A stretch of 53,031 nt of DNA from a virus. The stretch lies in the IMG/VR virus record IMGVR_UViG_3300035137_000015, positions 1 to 53,031 of that record; one strand, given 5' to 3'. Both the position numbers and the translations under genes were made by a program. The notes under the pieces were generated by a model that searched no databases, was not told the DNA's origin, and saw only the letters and a list, made by a program, of their open reading frames with translations. The first letter of the stretch is position 1, and every line of letters starts with the position of its first letter. Of this stretch, positions 40,780 to 49,964 are shown piece after piece.

Positions 40780-42272
40780 GACTGGCCTCCATAGTAGAAT
40801 CCGAATTGCAGCGTGATGGGAAGCACGTTGACATTTCCGGACAGTTTGAATGTTGCGATGATGTCGAGCCGCTTCGGGTTTGTTGACGAGATCGTGGCCG
40901 TGCTGTTTGCAATCGCGAAGTCGACATCAGAGATGATCGCGGCTAGGCCAGCGTTGGCGTAGATTCTCGCCATTGCCGAAACAGCGTCCTTCGGCTTCTT
41001 TGCGGCGTCGTTGTCCGTCGCCTGACCGTTTGGAAGGAGTGGGACACCCTTCCATTTTGTGCTGTTGAACTCCAGCTCGAAGTTGTAGATCATCGTCGCG
41101 ATCTTCTGTTGGTCCACCGCGTAGGCGTAGGCCGGAGGATCTTCCCCGGTCGGGTGATAGCAAGTGACCGTATCAGAGATTTGAACCTCTCCGTCGACGA
41201 TCTCGACGGTGGAGCACCCGGCCTTGACCGCCGTATCACGCTGATTGCTTCCCCATTGGACAGAGTCCAGACCAGGGGTAAGCTCTGGGCATGCAAGCCC
41301 GGCGTAATCGTACGGGGGATTTTCATTTGCCCGCTTTGCCGACCGCCTCACATGGTCCGCCGCGATGACGAACGGAAGGTCGTTCGAACCCGGATTGGCG
41401 ATGATGCAGTTCGTTCGGTCCGTCTTTCGCGCGTCTGTAACGGCTGTGACCGTTGCCAGCGTGGCCTCGTTTGTCCCTGTGAAGACGAGCAGCGGCTTTC
41501 GGACTTCCGGAGCCCATCGCCCCTCGCCAAACGCCGAGAACGAGTCCAGGTTGGTCGTGTCGTCGTAGTCGAGGGCGTTTACAATGTGCGTGTCCCATGC
41601 CTCTCCGATGAGGTTGAGACCCTCGCCAGCCGCTTCCACGCTGATTGTTCCGCCGCCGCCGGTCGGCTGCGTGTATGCGAAGCTCAGCTCGGCATCATCC
41701 GGAGAGACCATCTCCAGGTAGACGTTGTCTCCTGTGTCTCCGTCCCATCCGACTGTGAAATCGAGCTTTGTTGTCCCATCAGACGCCGCACCGGGCATGC
41801 CGAGCTTTCCATTGATGGCTGCAATGGCCTTCGTGATGAACTCGGATACGCTGTCCCCGGATACAATGACGATCGGATTGGACAACACGTTGTTGATCTT
41901 CGCGTAGTACGTCTGCGTCTTTGTCGCTGTGCCGGTCGGGGTAATGTCCCCGACTGACTGAAGCGGTGTGCCGGTAACCGAAATCGGATATACCCACACT
42001 GGGATGCTCCCGACGCCGTCACCGTTCGATGGAAGCAGCGATCGGACCATCAGGTAGAGCGGGCTCGTGTAGCCGTACAGTGACCCGACCTCATCGGCCG
42101 TGAACACCTGGCGCTTGGCCATCGAGTCCGAGTAGCTCGCGTCCGCCTGGCCGAATACCGCAATGCGAACCGGTCGATACCTGGTCCCCGGGTTTCCGAG
42201 CTGCTTGTATTCGGTCTTCATTGCGAAGCCACGAGCCCGCCAATCTTGTGGAAATGCTGTTGATGCAGTCAT
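40776..42272 (-). CDS. tail sheath protein (Mu gpL-like)
   Basis: This is a 498-residue contractile sheath protein. RPVRIAVFGQADASYSD near residue 33 and YGYTSPLYLMVRSLLPSNG are the N-terminal handle and domain. CPELTPGLDSVQWGSNQRD and RIYANAGLAAIISDVDFAI match the C-terminal core. AAGGAGAAA precedes the ATG at 42272. The presence of a sheath gene makes the phage a myovirus. Confidence 0.9.
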   Translation of the reverse strand: MTASTAFPQDWRARGFAMKTEYKQLGNPGTRYRPVRIAVFGQADASYSDSMAKRQVFTADEVGSLYGYTSPLYLMVRSLLPSNGDGVGSIPVWVYPISVTGTPLQSVGDITPTGTATKTQTYYAKINNVLSNPIVIVSGDSVSEFITKAIAAINGKLGMPGAASDGTTKLDFTVGWDGDTGDNVYLEMVSPDDAELSFAYTQPTGGGGTISVEAAGEGLNLIGEAWDTHIVNALDYDDTTNLDSFSAFGEGRWAPEVRKPLLVFTGTNEATLATVTAVTDARKTDRTNCIIANPGSNDLPFVIAADHVRRSAKRANENPPYDYAGLACPELTPGLDSVQWGSNQRDTAVKAGCSTVEIVDGEVQISDTVTCYHPTGEDPPAYAYAVDQQKIATMIYNFELEFNSTKWKGVPLLPNGQATDNDAAKKPKDAVSAMARIYANAGLAAIISDVDFAIANSTATISSTNPKRLDIIATFKLSGNVNVLPITLQFGFYYGGQS

Positions 42273-42296
42273 TTCGCTATTTCTCCTTGCGGCCCA

Positions 42297-42980
42297 TTAG
42301 CCGCTGTGGTCGTACTCGAGCTCGGCGATGACCTGACCACCGACCTCGTGGTAAAATTTCACGTTGATGATTTCGATAACGCTCGGGTCCTCGAAATCGA
42401 TTGTTTCGTTGTGCTCCACGGCAAGCGTCAAACGAGCCGCGCGGACGTGCTCTACAGGCTGATTTCCAATGCTCGGCTGAAACGGCGTGATCTTTTCAAT
42501 CCACCTGCTCCAGATGAATCCAGCACCGAGCAGCCCGAGATATCCGTACTTGTCGTGCATCAAGATGTTTCGAACGAGCCTGACAGTTCTGTGACTCAGG
42601 ATGGCTGATTGCATGTCTCCGGGAGTGTGCCCGCCAGCGGTCTCCTCTGATTCTGCGTAGGCGTAGACGTCGATGTTGTATCTGCTGGTGTGCTTCTGGC
42701 GATCGGATCTATTGGAAGTCCCCTCGTCGGGGCCGCTGTCGTCGAAAAACACGTTGACGATTGGAGAGGGCAGGGCGCCGCCTTGGAACTCTTCCCATGG
42801 ATTGTCCCGCTCGAGATAGACACGAAATGACCACTCGGTCGGATCGGTCTTCCCGGCCGCCGTTGCTTTTGCAACTTGATCGGCCCCCTCGGCGGCGAGT
42901 ATCCAAGCGATTTTGTCGCGGATGACTTCGAAGCCGTCCTGGCTGTCAATCAGGGGGATGCTTTGGGACTCCTGCGTCAT
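42297..42980 (-). CDS. neck/tail terminator-like protein
   Basis: This is a 227-residue protein in the tail-terminator position between neck and sheath. RYNIDVYAYAESEETAGGH, TVRLVRNILMHDKYGYLGL and HVRAARLTLAVEHNE are typical of Mu gp37-like completion proteins. The exact homologue was not recognised. Confidence 0.6.
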   Translation of the reverse strand: MTQESQSIPLIDSQDGFEVIRDKIAWILAAEGADQVAKATAAGKTDPTEWSFRVYLERDNPWEEFQGGALPSPIVNVFFDDSGPDEGTSNRSDRQKHTSRYNIDVYAYAESEETAGGHTPGDMQSAILSHRTVRLVRNILMHDKYGYLGLLGAGFIWSRWIEKITPFQPSIGNQPVEHVRAARLTLAVEHNETIDFEDPSVIEIINVKFYHEVGGQVIAELEYDHSG

Positions 42981-43360
42981 AGCGGCGTATACCCCTCGAG
43001 CATAAGAACCATCGATCCGTGACTTCGGTCCGGATGGTGCGCGACGACCTTGAAGGTGTGCTGGTGTCCATTGGCGTCGACCGTTTCAACAACCCACGGC
43101 TTCGATGCGCTTTGGGCTACGCCTCGAACGCCTTCGAATCCGACATCTTCTAGATCGCGAATAGAAACAGAAACAGAGCATTGACGCCCGGTCACGGTTT
43201 CTCCGGTACCGGGGTCCATCGCGAGGTGAATGTCACTCGAGAATGCCTTGAACTGATGTAACTCAGACGCGGGCGAGATGATATCAATGTCAATTCCGCC
43301 CGTGTCCTCGTCGTGGAGGATTTCGAGATAATCCGCGTGGGCTGTTCCAATCAGGCTCAT
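42977..43360 (-). CDS. head-tail joining protein
   Basis: This is a 127-residue protein between capsid and sheath genes. The fold looks beta-rich (GRQCSVSVSIRDLEDVGF, HTFKVVAHHPDRSHGS). It is a probable neck protein; the family was not identified. Confidence 0.55.
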   Translation of the reverse strand: MSLIGTAHADYLEILHDEDTGGIDIDIISPASELHQFKAFSSDIHLAMDPGTGETVTGRQCSVSVSIRDLEDVGFEGVRGVAQSASKPWVVETVDANGHQHTFKVVAHHPDRSHGSMVLMLEGYTPL

Positions 43361-43659
43361 TTCTGAACCAACACCCCTTTACTGACCCAGAAGTTCAGAG
43401 TCGATTGTCCGCCGGGAAATGTTTCCGCCGTCACTCCGCCGATGCGAGTGGACGTTTCGTGATCGAGAATCCCGGCCTTGGTTGAGAGCGCTGGCTTGCC
43501 CTCGGCGATGATCCACCGTGGCGGCCCTTCTTCCTTCGGTTTATCTTCCGGCTTCACGTCGGGCTCTTTCGACTCTTCTGCCGATGCCTCTTCCGGCTTC
43601 TCTTCCGGCTTCTCTTCCGGCTCGTCGTTGCGCTTGGCTTTTTTCCATCCCTTTGCCAT
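43357..43659 (-). CDS. head-tail region protein with Glu/Pro repeats
   Basis: This is a 100-residue protein. The first 50 residues are an acidic EEKPEEKPEE repeat, and the C-terminal part (EGKPALSTKAGILDHETSTR) may bind capsid or neck. Function is unknown. Confidence 0.5.
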   Translation of the reverse strand: MAKGWKKAKRNDEPEEKPEEKPEEASAEESKEPDVKPEDKPKEEGPPRWIIAEGKPALSTKAGILDHETSTRIGGVTAETFPGGQSTLNFWVSKGVLVQK

Positions 43660-43661
43660 GA

Positions 43662-44768
43662 CTAGAATCCCTTCGTTGTGATGCAGCCGAAACGATCACG
43701 GGTGATGGGGCACAGCGCTGGACGGGTTCCAACTCCGAAGTTGAATACCTCGCGGTCCGGGCTGAACCACATGTTGTAGGAAAGATCGACCAGGCCGGAC
43801 CTGGACGTCGCGCGACCCACTCTGCGAAGTACCGCTGCGGCCTCCGTGTCGATCCCGAACTTGTTGATTGCTCCGAATGTGGCGTCCAATCGGGGGCTGG
43901 CCTCCAACAGGAACTTTGTGTCACCGATGTATTCGGTCTTGGTTCCAGACGCGTTTTCGTGCCACTCGTCATAGATGTAAAGGTCGATTTTCCGAGCGCC
44001 GCGAATTTTGAGAACACCCACGAAGATCGCGCCGTTGTTGAGCCTCGGGTGAACCGGTTCCGAAGTTTCGTCGAGCCTGTAGATCTCTCCGGTGTAGTCC
44101 TTCGAGGCCCCGTTCTTGAATTGTGTGGTGGCCTTCATTTCGTCGAAACACGAAGAGTTGCAGATCGCTCGACGCACTCTCGATTTCCCGTCCCTTTCGA
44201 TCACGTCACAAAGGTTTGCGATGTCGGTAAACGGAACCGCCGATCCCGCGGTTGTCCACGCGACGGACGCATTCGGAAAGTGAGTGCTCAAAACCTCGAA
44301 ATCCTCTGAATAGACCGTTCCTGTCCCATCTGTGAGGGTGACTTCTCCGGTGGTGAGAATCTGGGATGCCTGGATCTCGATGGCCCGCTTGATCATCTCG
44401 ATGATCTCGGTAATCGTCGGGGCGACTACCTCTTGAACGCGAGCCATGAAGGCCGGGTTTTCGTACGGCGTCCGATTGAACGAACGTCCAGACATGACCT
44501 CGTCCGCTGATGCCGAAACGCCTTCTTTGTAGGTGGTCGGCTTGATTTGCTTGATGTCGAACCCCTTCAGGCCGTTCATGCGATATCCGGTGGTCGCGTC
44601 CCGTTGCGGATATGCGATTTCGCGGGAAGTTCTGCGAATGTGGAACTCGACCTTGTCTTTGTTGTGAATCCCGTCCGGAGGCACGGAAAACATGCTCGAC
44701 AGGAGGAGCGGACCTTCGTCTTGCTCGACGTAGGGCGCTACAAGTTGAATGGTTTCTGTTACTGACAT
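43662..44768 (-). CDS. major capsid protein (lambda gpE-like)
   Basis: This is a 368-residue protein of the lambda gpE type. LSSMFSVPPDGIHNKDKVEF near residue 23, MNGLKGFDIKQIKPTTYKEG and AEASPRLDATFG-like DTKFLLEASPRL are matching parts. Copies form the icosahedral shell. It follows the decoration gene, as in lambda (D then E). Confidence 0.88.
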   Translation of the reverse strand: MSVTETIQLVAPYVEQDEGPLLLSSMFSVPPDGIHNKDKVEFHIRRTSREIAYPQRDATTGYRMNGLKGFDIKQIKPTTYKEGVSASADEVMSGRSFNRTPYENPAFMARVQEVVAPTITEIIEMIKRAIEIQASQILTTGEVTLTDGTGTVYSEDFEVLSTHFPNASVAWTTAGSAVPFTDIANLCDVIERDGKSRVRRAICNSSCFDEMKATTQFKNGASKDYTGEIYRLDETSEPVHPRLNNGAIFVGVLKIRGARKIDLYIYDEWHENASGTKTEYIGDTKFLLEASPRLDATFGAINKFGIDTEAAAVLRRVGRATSRSGLVDLSYNMWFSPDREVFNFGVGTRPALCPITRDRFGCITTKGF

Positions 44769-44782
44769 CTCGTCGTCCTCCC

Positions 44783-45493
44783 TTAGCTGATCTCGGATAC
44801 GCTGAGATCGTTCACCGATTGCAGCGTGATGCCGGTGTTCTTCAGCAGCTTGTCGAAGACGAGCGTGTCGATTGCCGTCGCGTCGTCGAGCTTGCTGAGT
44901 TTGGTTTTGTTGAGCTTCCCGGACTTGATTACTCGCGTCCGAAGATCGCCGCTCGCGGCGAACGTGAGCGCTTCTCTGAGCACCGCAACGGGCTCATTTG
45001 TTCCTGTGCCGCCGCCGTCGACGTACGGGACAAGCTTCTTGGTGGAGCTGTTCCGGGCCAGTAGGGTTCCCTTGGGCCAGGTCGCGGATTGACCGGTGCC
45101 TGCCACTGCCGTGTCCCAAACCATCGTTGCCGTACCGGCGCCGATGGCGATGGTGGTGCCGAGCCCGCCAATGTCGTTGACGATGACGACGTGCCCGCTT
45201 CCGTCCACGTCCGCGTGACATCCGACGCACTGGTCATTGATGGCGGCTGCCTTCTCGAGCGCGGTGTCAGTGCTCGCCGGGTAAGTTACCGTCTGCGCGA
45301 CGCCGTCCCATGCCTGTCCGGATCCATCTGTGACGGTCAGAATCAGCGTCTTTGTCGAGTCGTCGTCGGTCTCACCGCTGGCGCTCGTTACCGATGCCGC
45401 CGTACCGGTGAGGTCGGCTGTCAGAGTCTCATCCTCGAAGGTGCACGGACCGAGAAGGAGATCGTCCCTTGTCTCTTGTTGGGTTTCCATCAT
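44783..45493 (-). CDS. head decoration protein (lambda gpD-like)
   Basis: This is a 236-residue protein. The gpD part is the C-terminal half: TWPKGTLLARNSSTKKLVPY and NEPVAVLREAL. An inserted beta-rich domain of about 100 residues (KTLILTVTDGSGQAWDGVA) lies before it, making it twice the lambda size. Trimers cap the shell. Confidence 0.82.
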   Translation of the reverse strand: MMETQQETRDDLLLGPCTFEDETLTADLTGTAASVTSASGETDDDSTKTLILTVTDGSGQAWDGVAQTVTYPASTDTALEKAAAINDQCVGCHADVDGSGHVVIVNDIGGLGTTIAIGAGTATMVWDTAVAGTGQSATWPKGTLLARNSSTKKLVPYVDGGGTGTNEPVAVLREALTFAASGDLRTRVIKSGKLNKTKLSKLDDATAIDTLVFDKLLKNTGITLQSVNDLSVSEIS

Positions 45494-45837
45494 TCCACCT
45501 CGATTCCGGAGTGCGCCGCCTCATACGCGGCCTTGGCCTTCGCGTCGGTTTCGGCATCGTCACCGGTCGTGCTTTTGCCCGCGCCGATCTCTGGCGGGTC
45601 GTCTTCCTGGCGTTCCTGGCGCATGCCGCGCTTCATTGCCGCCGAATAGTGGGTTGAGGTAATCAGCGGAGTGATCCCTGTTCCCTCCCTGATCGCCTTG
45701 TGCGCCGCCTCGATGTCTCCGCTGCCCTCAGCGAGGACCAGGTGAGCGCATGCTTGCTCCCGCTCTGCCTTCCTGCCCGCCTCGTAGATGGCGTCGTAGG
45801 TTTCGCGGTGCTCCTCTTTGAGGGTTTTCGCGTCCAT
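45490..45837 (-). CDS. nested in-frame scaffold protein (lambda Nu3-like)
   Basis: An internal ATG at 45837 in the protease gene has AAGGAGACA at ideal spacing and would give 115 residues (MDAKTLKEEHRETYDAIYEA onward). The region is helical and charged, as scaffolds are. In lambda, Nu3 is made the same way inside gene C. The coding sequence shares frame and stop with the protease. Confidence 0.65.
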   Translation of the reverse strand: MDAKTLKEEHRETYDAIYEAGRKAEREQACAHLVLAEGSGDIEAAHKAIREGTGITPLITSTHYSAAMKRGMRQERQEDDPPEIGAGKSTTGDDAETDAKAKAAYEAAHSGIEVE

Positions 45838-46596
45838 CTTGTCTCCTTGGTTTGCCGCCGGTTTGGCGGTTGGTTTGTTTACGCCTATGGCGTCAATCAT
45901 CTTGAGCTGAAGGGCTTTTCTCGCCGTCATCACGGCGCCTTGCCCGTACTCGTTTTTCACGGTTTCGGTTGATACCTTTCGGCCGATTGCGATGTTTTCG
46001 GCGAGCACCTGAAAAATGTCGTCGAGTTGCTCTCTCGCATTGGCCTTTCCTTCCGGAGTCGACAGGTCATTGTCCTTCTTTGGGCTGTCGGTATTGGTGA
46101 CGGTGTGCGTCTTGAAAATGCTCGCCTGGCTCGTCTTCACCCCGACGCTTCCAATGATGGACAGATCGTTTTCCGCGACGATCTCGCCGGTCTGACTGGC
46201 CAGCATGTAAGCCGCCGAAGCCATCGTCGGACCTGCTATTGCTCGCGTCTTTACAGGGGCCTCGCGAATTGCCGCCATGGTCCCGTGAATTCCATCGACA
46301 ATTCCGCCCGGTGAGTTGATGTCAAAGTCGATGCGCCTCGCGCCCTTGGAAACCGCCTCTGTAATCTGGCTTCTGATGTCTCCATATGTCGTGTATTCGG
46401 AGCCGAAGTAATCGAGCATACGAGATCTCTCGTTGAGGAGAGGCCCCTTTACCGATATCGTGGCGACCTTTCCGCGACCCATGCGCATCGGCGCGGATGC
46501 ATGAACCGCATCGTCGAGATCGTCTTGAGCGACGCGCTCTCGCATGATTGCTTCAATTCGTTCGACAGCGTCAGGCAGCATGAGCCAAAGCGTCAT
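45490..46596 (-). CDS. S49 head maturation protease (lambda gpC-like)
   Basis: This is a 368-residue protein. ISVKGPLLNERS, DINSPGGIVDG near residue 95 and IAGPTMASAAYMLASQTG near 120 mark a ClpP/SppA-type serine protease; the Ser in MASAAY is the nucleophile. The C-terminal 115 residues form the scaffold domain. It processes portal and scaffold during head assembly. Confidence 0.88.
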   Translation of the reverse strand: MTLWLMLPDAVERIEAIMRERVAQDDLDDAVHASAPMRMGRGKVATISVKGPLLNERSRMLDYFGSEYTTYGDIRSQITEAVSKGARRIDFDINSPGGIVDGIHGTMAAIREAPVKTRAIAGPTMASAAYMLASQTGEIVAENDLSIIGSVGVKTSQASIFKTHTVTNTDSPKKDNDLSTPEGKANAREQLDDIFQVLAENIAIGRKVSTETVKNEYGQGAVMTARKALQLKMIDAIGVNKPTAKPAANQGDKMDAKTLKEEHRETYDAIYEAGRKAEREQACAHLVLAEGSGDIEAAHKAIREGTGITPLITSTHYSAAMKRGMRQERQEDDPPEIGAGKSTTGDDAETDAKAKAAYEAAHSGIEVE

Positions 46597-48275
46597 GATT
46601 CAATCTCTCTTTCTGTGGACATCGCGGCCGCGAGCATGGCCGGGGCAATGCGTGACATCGCCTCAACCGCGTCGGTTCCGTATTCCTTATGGAGTTCAAG
46701 AAGCGGACGCATCGCGGCGACCTTCTGCTCGTTCTCCTTCGCGACCTGCTTGATGTTGTGCGACCACTTCGACCCGTTGATTTCCCTGGCCGTCCGCGTG
46801 TTGGTCGTCCATCCTTCTGTCACTTGTGTTTTGTAGGCGGCGGCCTGTTTTACCGGGTCTACAGACGGCTCGACCTGTCCGAACCATTCCGTTTGCAACC
46901 ATGCCCGCTTGATGTCGTATTGTTTCGGATCGCTGTAAGCGGATAGGAACCCTTGTGCCTCAATTTTCCCGAGGAGAAGTTCGGATACGAACCACTCTTC
47001 CCAAAGGTTCTTGCAATGGGCGGCCGCAAAGCGGGGCCGCTCCTTGGCCTTGAACGTGCTCCATTTGTTGTTCGCCGCCTGAGATGCCGAATAGTTTTTG
47101 TTGAACGACATCATGAGGATCTCCGGAGGACAACCGAGAGACCACGCGAGCCCGACCATCACCGCCGCCTCGAACGCGCCGAAGTTGATGTCACTTCCGT
47201 CTCGGAATACGGTCGGCTCTTCTCCCACCGCGAGGCGCTCCATGAACAGCCCAGGCATGATCTTGTTGAGCTGAAGCGGTCCAGCGGTACCGGCCGGATC
47301 TACAACCGTGTCCTTCCGGGTCGCTGCCTTTCCAAATGGCATCGTTCCAGGCGCGGCCTTGTCGCGCTTGATAAATCCAATGATGTACGAAGAAATTTCG
47401 GCCTTGAGCTGAGCGGCTCCGCGCTGTTTCAGAATCGAGTTGAGGGGCTGTATTGCAATGGAAAGCAGGGGCTCTCCACGTACGCCGTCCTCGCGCTTGT
47501 CGATACCGTAGACCATCCACGCGATGAGCCGGTTTGACTTGGCGCCGCGAGCCGAAACATAGGTGTATCGGTCGTCGAAGACTTCGTTTGTCCCCTCGTA
47601 TACCCAGTAACCGAGGTGGCGTCCGTTTTTGTCCCGGTGGACTCCATCAACCACGGACTCATCCAGTGCCTTGTCCGGTGGCGTCTGGATTCGGTCACCG
47701 TTGACTATCGAGATCTGCGGTAGGTTTGTCGCCCTGTCCTGGCGACAGATGACCAGGCAATCCCCGGAGACCAATGCCTCCGTGTAGATCTGAGCCTGTA
47801 GCTGACCGTCCTCGCGGCTGCCCTTTGCGTCGATGATCTCCTTGGACTCACCGTAGATGCGCCAACGCTTTTCGAGCGTTTCCGTCCACGACGGGGCACC
47901 GTTGGCCGATACGCCGGAAAGGGCGTCCTCCGGAAGACCGAGAATCGACTCCTCGGGGATGGACTCGGGACACAGTCCGGTATTGATGATGTCGGTGACA
48001 AAACGACGGACTATTCCGCGCCCGTACGAGTTTCCGTAGAACAGTGCCGCAGACCGGCGCCGCAGCTTCCAGTAGTCGAGCCCGCGTAGCTCCTCGAGAG
48101 TTTCGCCGATGCCGTCGAAAAACTGGCTACCGTCGTAGTATCCCGAGCCGTTGGAAAAATTGACCGTCGATGCGGTCGCCGGTGACGGCTGCTCGACTGC
48201 GTCCGTCGACTCCGGCCACGTCCAGGGCAACTCTTCCTCGGCGGCCAGGCGGCGGTCTCGTCTCCAGAGCGCCAT
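46593..48275 (-). CDS. portal protein (lambda gpB-like)
   Basis: This is a 560-residue protein of the lambda portal family. RRSAALFYGNSYGRGIVRRF near residue 75, SIVNGDRIQTPPDKALDE and SLGCPPEILMMSFNKNYSAS are characteristic. It forms the dodecameric DNA entry ring and is coupled to both neighbours. Confidence 0.9.
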   Translation of the reverse strand: MALWRRDRRLAAEEELPWTWPESTDAVEQPSPATASTVNFSNGSGYYDGSQFFDGIGETLEELRGLDYWKLRRRSAALFYGNSYGRGIVRRFVTDIINTGLCPESIPEESILGLPEDALSGVSANGAPSWTETLEKRWRIYGESKEIIDAKGSREDGQLQAQIYTEALVSGDCLVICRQDRATNLPQISIVNGDRIQTPPDKALDESVVDGVHRDKNGRHLGYWVYEGTNEVFDDRYTYVSARGAKSNRLIAWMVYGIDKREDGVRGEPLLSIAIQPLNSILKQRGAAQLKAEISSYIIGFIKRDKAAPGTMPFGKAATRKDTVVDPAGTAGPLQLNKIMPGLFMERLAVGEEPTVFRDGSDINFGAFEAAVMVGLAWSLGCPPEILMMSFNKNYSASQAANNKWSTFKAKERPRFAAAHCKNLWEEWFVSELLLGKIEAQGFLSAYSDPKQYDIKRAWLQTEWFGQVEPSVDPVKQAAAYKTQVTEGWTTNTRTAREINGSKWSHNIKQVAKENEQKVAAMRPLLELHKEYGTDAVEAMSRIAPAMLAAAMSTEREIES

Positions 48276-48559
48276 CAGCCGTTACCCCGCAGATAGAGGC
48301 CCTCGCCGTTGATTCGGTTGTCAAGGTAGTCAAGGCGGGCGTAGAGGGAGTCAATAAACATCTGGAGGGACGCCAGGTTGCGCTTGGTGACGGTCTGCGT
48401 GGTCTGGCCGGTGTCGATTGTGTAGGAGGCGAGCGTACCGGCCGATAGGGCGAGCATGGCGGTTTCGGCCGCCTCGATCTGCGCCTGGACGGCCTCGAGG
48501 CGGGACTGGAGCCATGCGTCTGTGATAGATGTCGCCATAATGCACTTGCGGAGTCGCAA
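48275..48559 (-). CDS. gpW-like head-tail connector
   Basis: This protein of 87 to 94 residues is helical with a central beta turn (SYTIDTGQTTQTVTKRNLAS). It lies in the gpW position before the portal gene. GGAGAA fits a TTG start at 48559, and an ATG at 48538 gives MATSITDAWLQ, closer to the family start. A small hairpin (TTGCG/CGCAA) spans the TTG. Confidence 0.65.
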   Translation of the reverse strand: MRLRKCIMATSITDAWLQSRLEAVQAQIEAAETAMLALSAGTLASYTIDTGQTTQTVTKRNLASLQMFIDSLYARLDYLDNRINGEGLYLRGNG

Positions 48560-48917
48560 AAATGATTCTCCTTTGTTACTATATGGCGACTATTGCTGCT
48601 AACCATCAAGGCAAAAACGCAACAAAGGTAGCAAAAACGCGCCTCGCAAAAAGGTAATGCGCAGTATGACAGAAATGTCGTAGCCTACAAAGTCTTGTAT
48701 TTATTAGACTATTCTGTTTTTGAACCCAGGTTTACGCGGTTCAGTATGATCCAAATGTCGTGATAAATGCGGATGGCTGGAAAGACGTTCGCTTCGAAGC
48801 ATCCGGTAAGTCGTTGTTTTTGTTTGCAAATGTAGTTTTGTGCGCCATGTCTTGCGCATTGGCATACGCATTGCACTGTTTAGGGGCATGAACGGCAACG
48901 AAACAAAGGAGAGGAAA
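48560..48917. promoter_or_regulatory. divergent intergenic region with GCAAAAACGC repeats
   Basis: This 358-base gap separates the leftward head operon from the rightward island. The unit GCAAAAACGC occurs at 48611-48620 and 48631-48640, exactly 20 bases apart; related CGCAAAAA boxes lie at 48553 and 48645. These could be operator sites for a shared regulator. No gene was found. Confidence 0.5.
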
Positions 48918-49115
48918 ATGAGAAAAGTAAAAGAAATCAATAACCGATGCGCCCTCAACCATGCGGTAGACTGTCTACTCAATCAAATCGGAGAGTCCGA
49001 GAATGCACTCGGAGAGTCCTATGAGGAAACCGCAGACCGAATCGATGATGACCACCCGCGAGCCGCTCAGTATCTCCGCGAGGCGGAGACTCGTTGGTTC
49101 GAACTGGGCGACTGA
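48918..49115 (+). CDS. small island protein 1
   Basis: This is a 65-residue acidic protein (ALGESYEETADRIDDDHPRA) that is not recognised. GGAGAGG precedes the ATG. It is the first gene of a four-gene rightward island, likely early expressed. Confidence 0.6.
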   Translation: MRKVKEINNRCALNHAVDCLLNQIGESENALGESYEETADRIDDDHPRAAQYLREAETRWFELGD

Positions 49116-49190
49116 CTTCGACCTCCACTCCGCTCGCCTCCCCGAGGCGGGCGGCGATGGACGCCGAAACGGCACAACAAGGAGGACAAA
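49116..49190. terminator. imperfect hairpin between island genes
   Basis: CCGCTCGCCTC pairs with GAGGCGGGCGG (one G-U) around a 3-base loop in 49131-49155. It is followed by the GGAGGAC ribosome site of the next gene. It is a weaker version of the 25-bp hairpin at 49493-49545. Confidence 0.5.
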
Positions 49191-49487
49191 ATGAGACTTA
49201 CAGGACAAGACGCAATAAAGGCAAAGAATATTCTAAAATCTACGGTGCTGTGCAAATTTGGAGACCCGGTAGAGGGTCCTAAGTCTGACATCGAAACAGA
49301 ATTTGCCGAGGATGTTATTCGCGAAGACCCGCAACTCGTATACACAGACGTGGATCTAGAGGCGCTCTGGTGGGCATGGCACGACCAGGATATGGATAGG
49401 TGGTCGCCTACTGTAGAAGAGGCGGAACAGCGATGCATAAAGTGGGTCGACGGAGGGTCGGATGATGGCCCGGATATAGAACGGTAG
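49191..49487 (+). CDS. small acidic island protein 2
   Basis: This is a 98-residue protein. The C-terminal half is very acidic and Trp-rich (LEALWWAWHDQDMDRW). The family was not recognised. AAGGAGGA precedes the ATG. Acidity would suit a DNA-mimic anti-restriction protein, but this is speculative. Confidence 0.6.
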   Translation: MRLTGQDAIKAKNILKSTVLCKFGDPVEGPKSDIETEFAEDVIREDPQLVYTDVDLEALWWAWHDQDMDRWSPTVEEAEQRCIKWVDGGSDDGPDIER

Positions 49488-49492
49488 TACGA

Positions 49493-49545
49493 TTTAGGCC
49501 TCCACTCTGCCCGCCTCGAGGAGGCGGGCAGAGTGGAGGCCTAAA
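49493..49545. terminator. perfect 25-bp hairpin
   Basis: The arms 49493-49517 and 49521-49545 are exactly complementary over 25 bases with a GAG loop. It lies between two rightward genes. There is no T-run, so it may be an RNase III site, a factor-dependent terminator or a recent duplication. Confidence 0.85.
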
Positions 49546-49559
49546 CAAAGGAGAGAAAA

Positions 49560-49964
49560 ATGCCAAATAAAAACCTATCTTTATCACCCACAACCATCGG
49601 TCTGCTCGCGAAGCTCGGCAACGCAAGCGGCTACGTTGAGTCATCGATATCAATGAGGTGGCCGCGCGTTATCCAAGCGCTCGAGCACCTCCGAGCCCGG
49701 GGATGGCAGAGTAACGAGATCCTCGCCGCCTGCGACGTGCTCAACGGGTGCTGGATGTTCGTCCATGATCCGACCTGGCACGGGGCATCCATGACTGACG
49801 GCCAGGAGTACGCCGTGAAATGGGATATATCAGAGAAACGGTGGAAGGAACTGGCCCGGGTCGTGTCGGAGAGCGCCGGCGTGGCGTTCGCACTGGACCT
49901 GGTCGTGTCCGAGTTCTGGACGGGGAACACCTACCTGGAACGGCTCATCAGGGGGGCCGAATGA
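49560..49964 (+). CDS. hypothetical island protein 3
   Basis: This is a 134-residue protein, not recognised. It contains ALEHLRARGWQSNEILAACD and EYAVKWDISEKRWKELARVV, and is helical. AAGGAGAGA precedes the ATG, after the 25-bp hairpin. Confidence 0.6.
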   Translation: MPNKNLSLSPTTIGLLAKLGNASGYVESSISMRWPRVIQALEHLRARGWQSNEILAACDVLNGCWMFVHDPTWHGASMTDGQEYAVKWDISEKRWKELARVVSESAGVAFALDLVVSEFWTGNTYLERLIRGAE

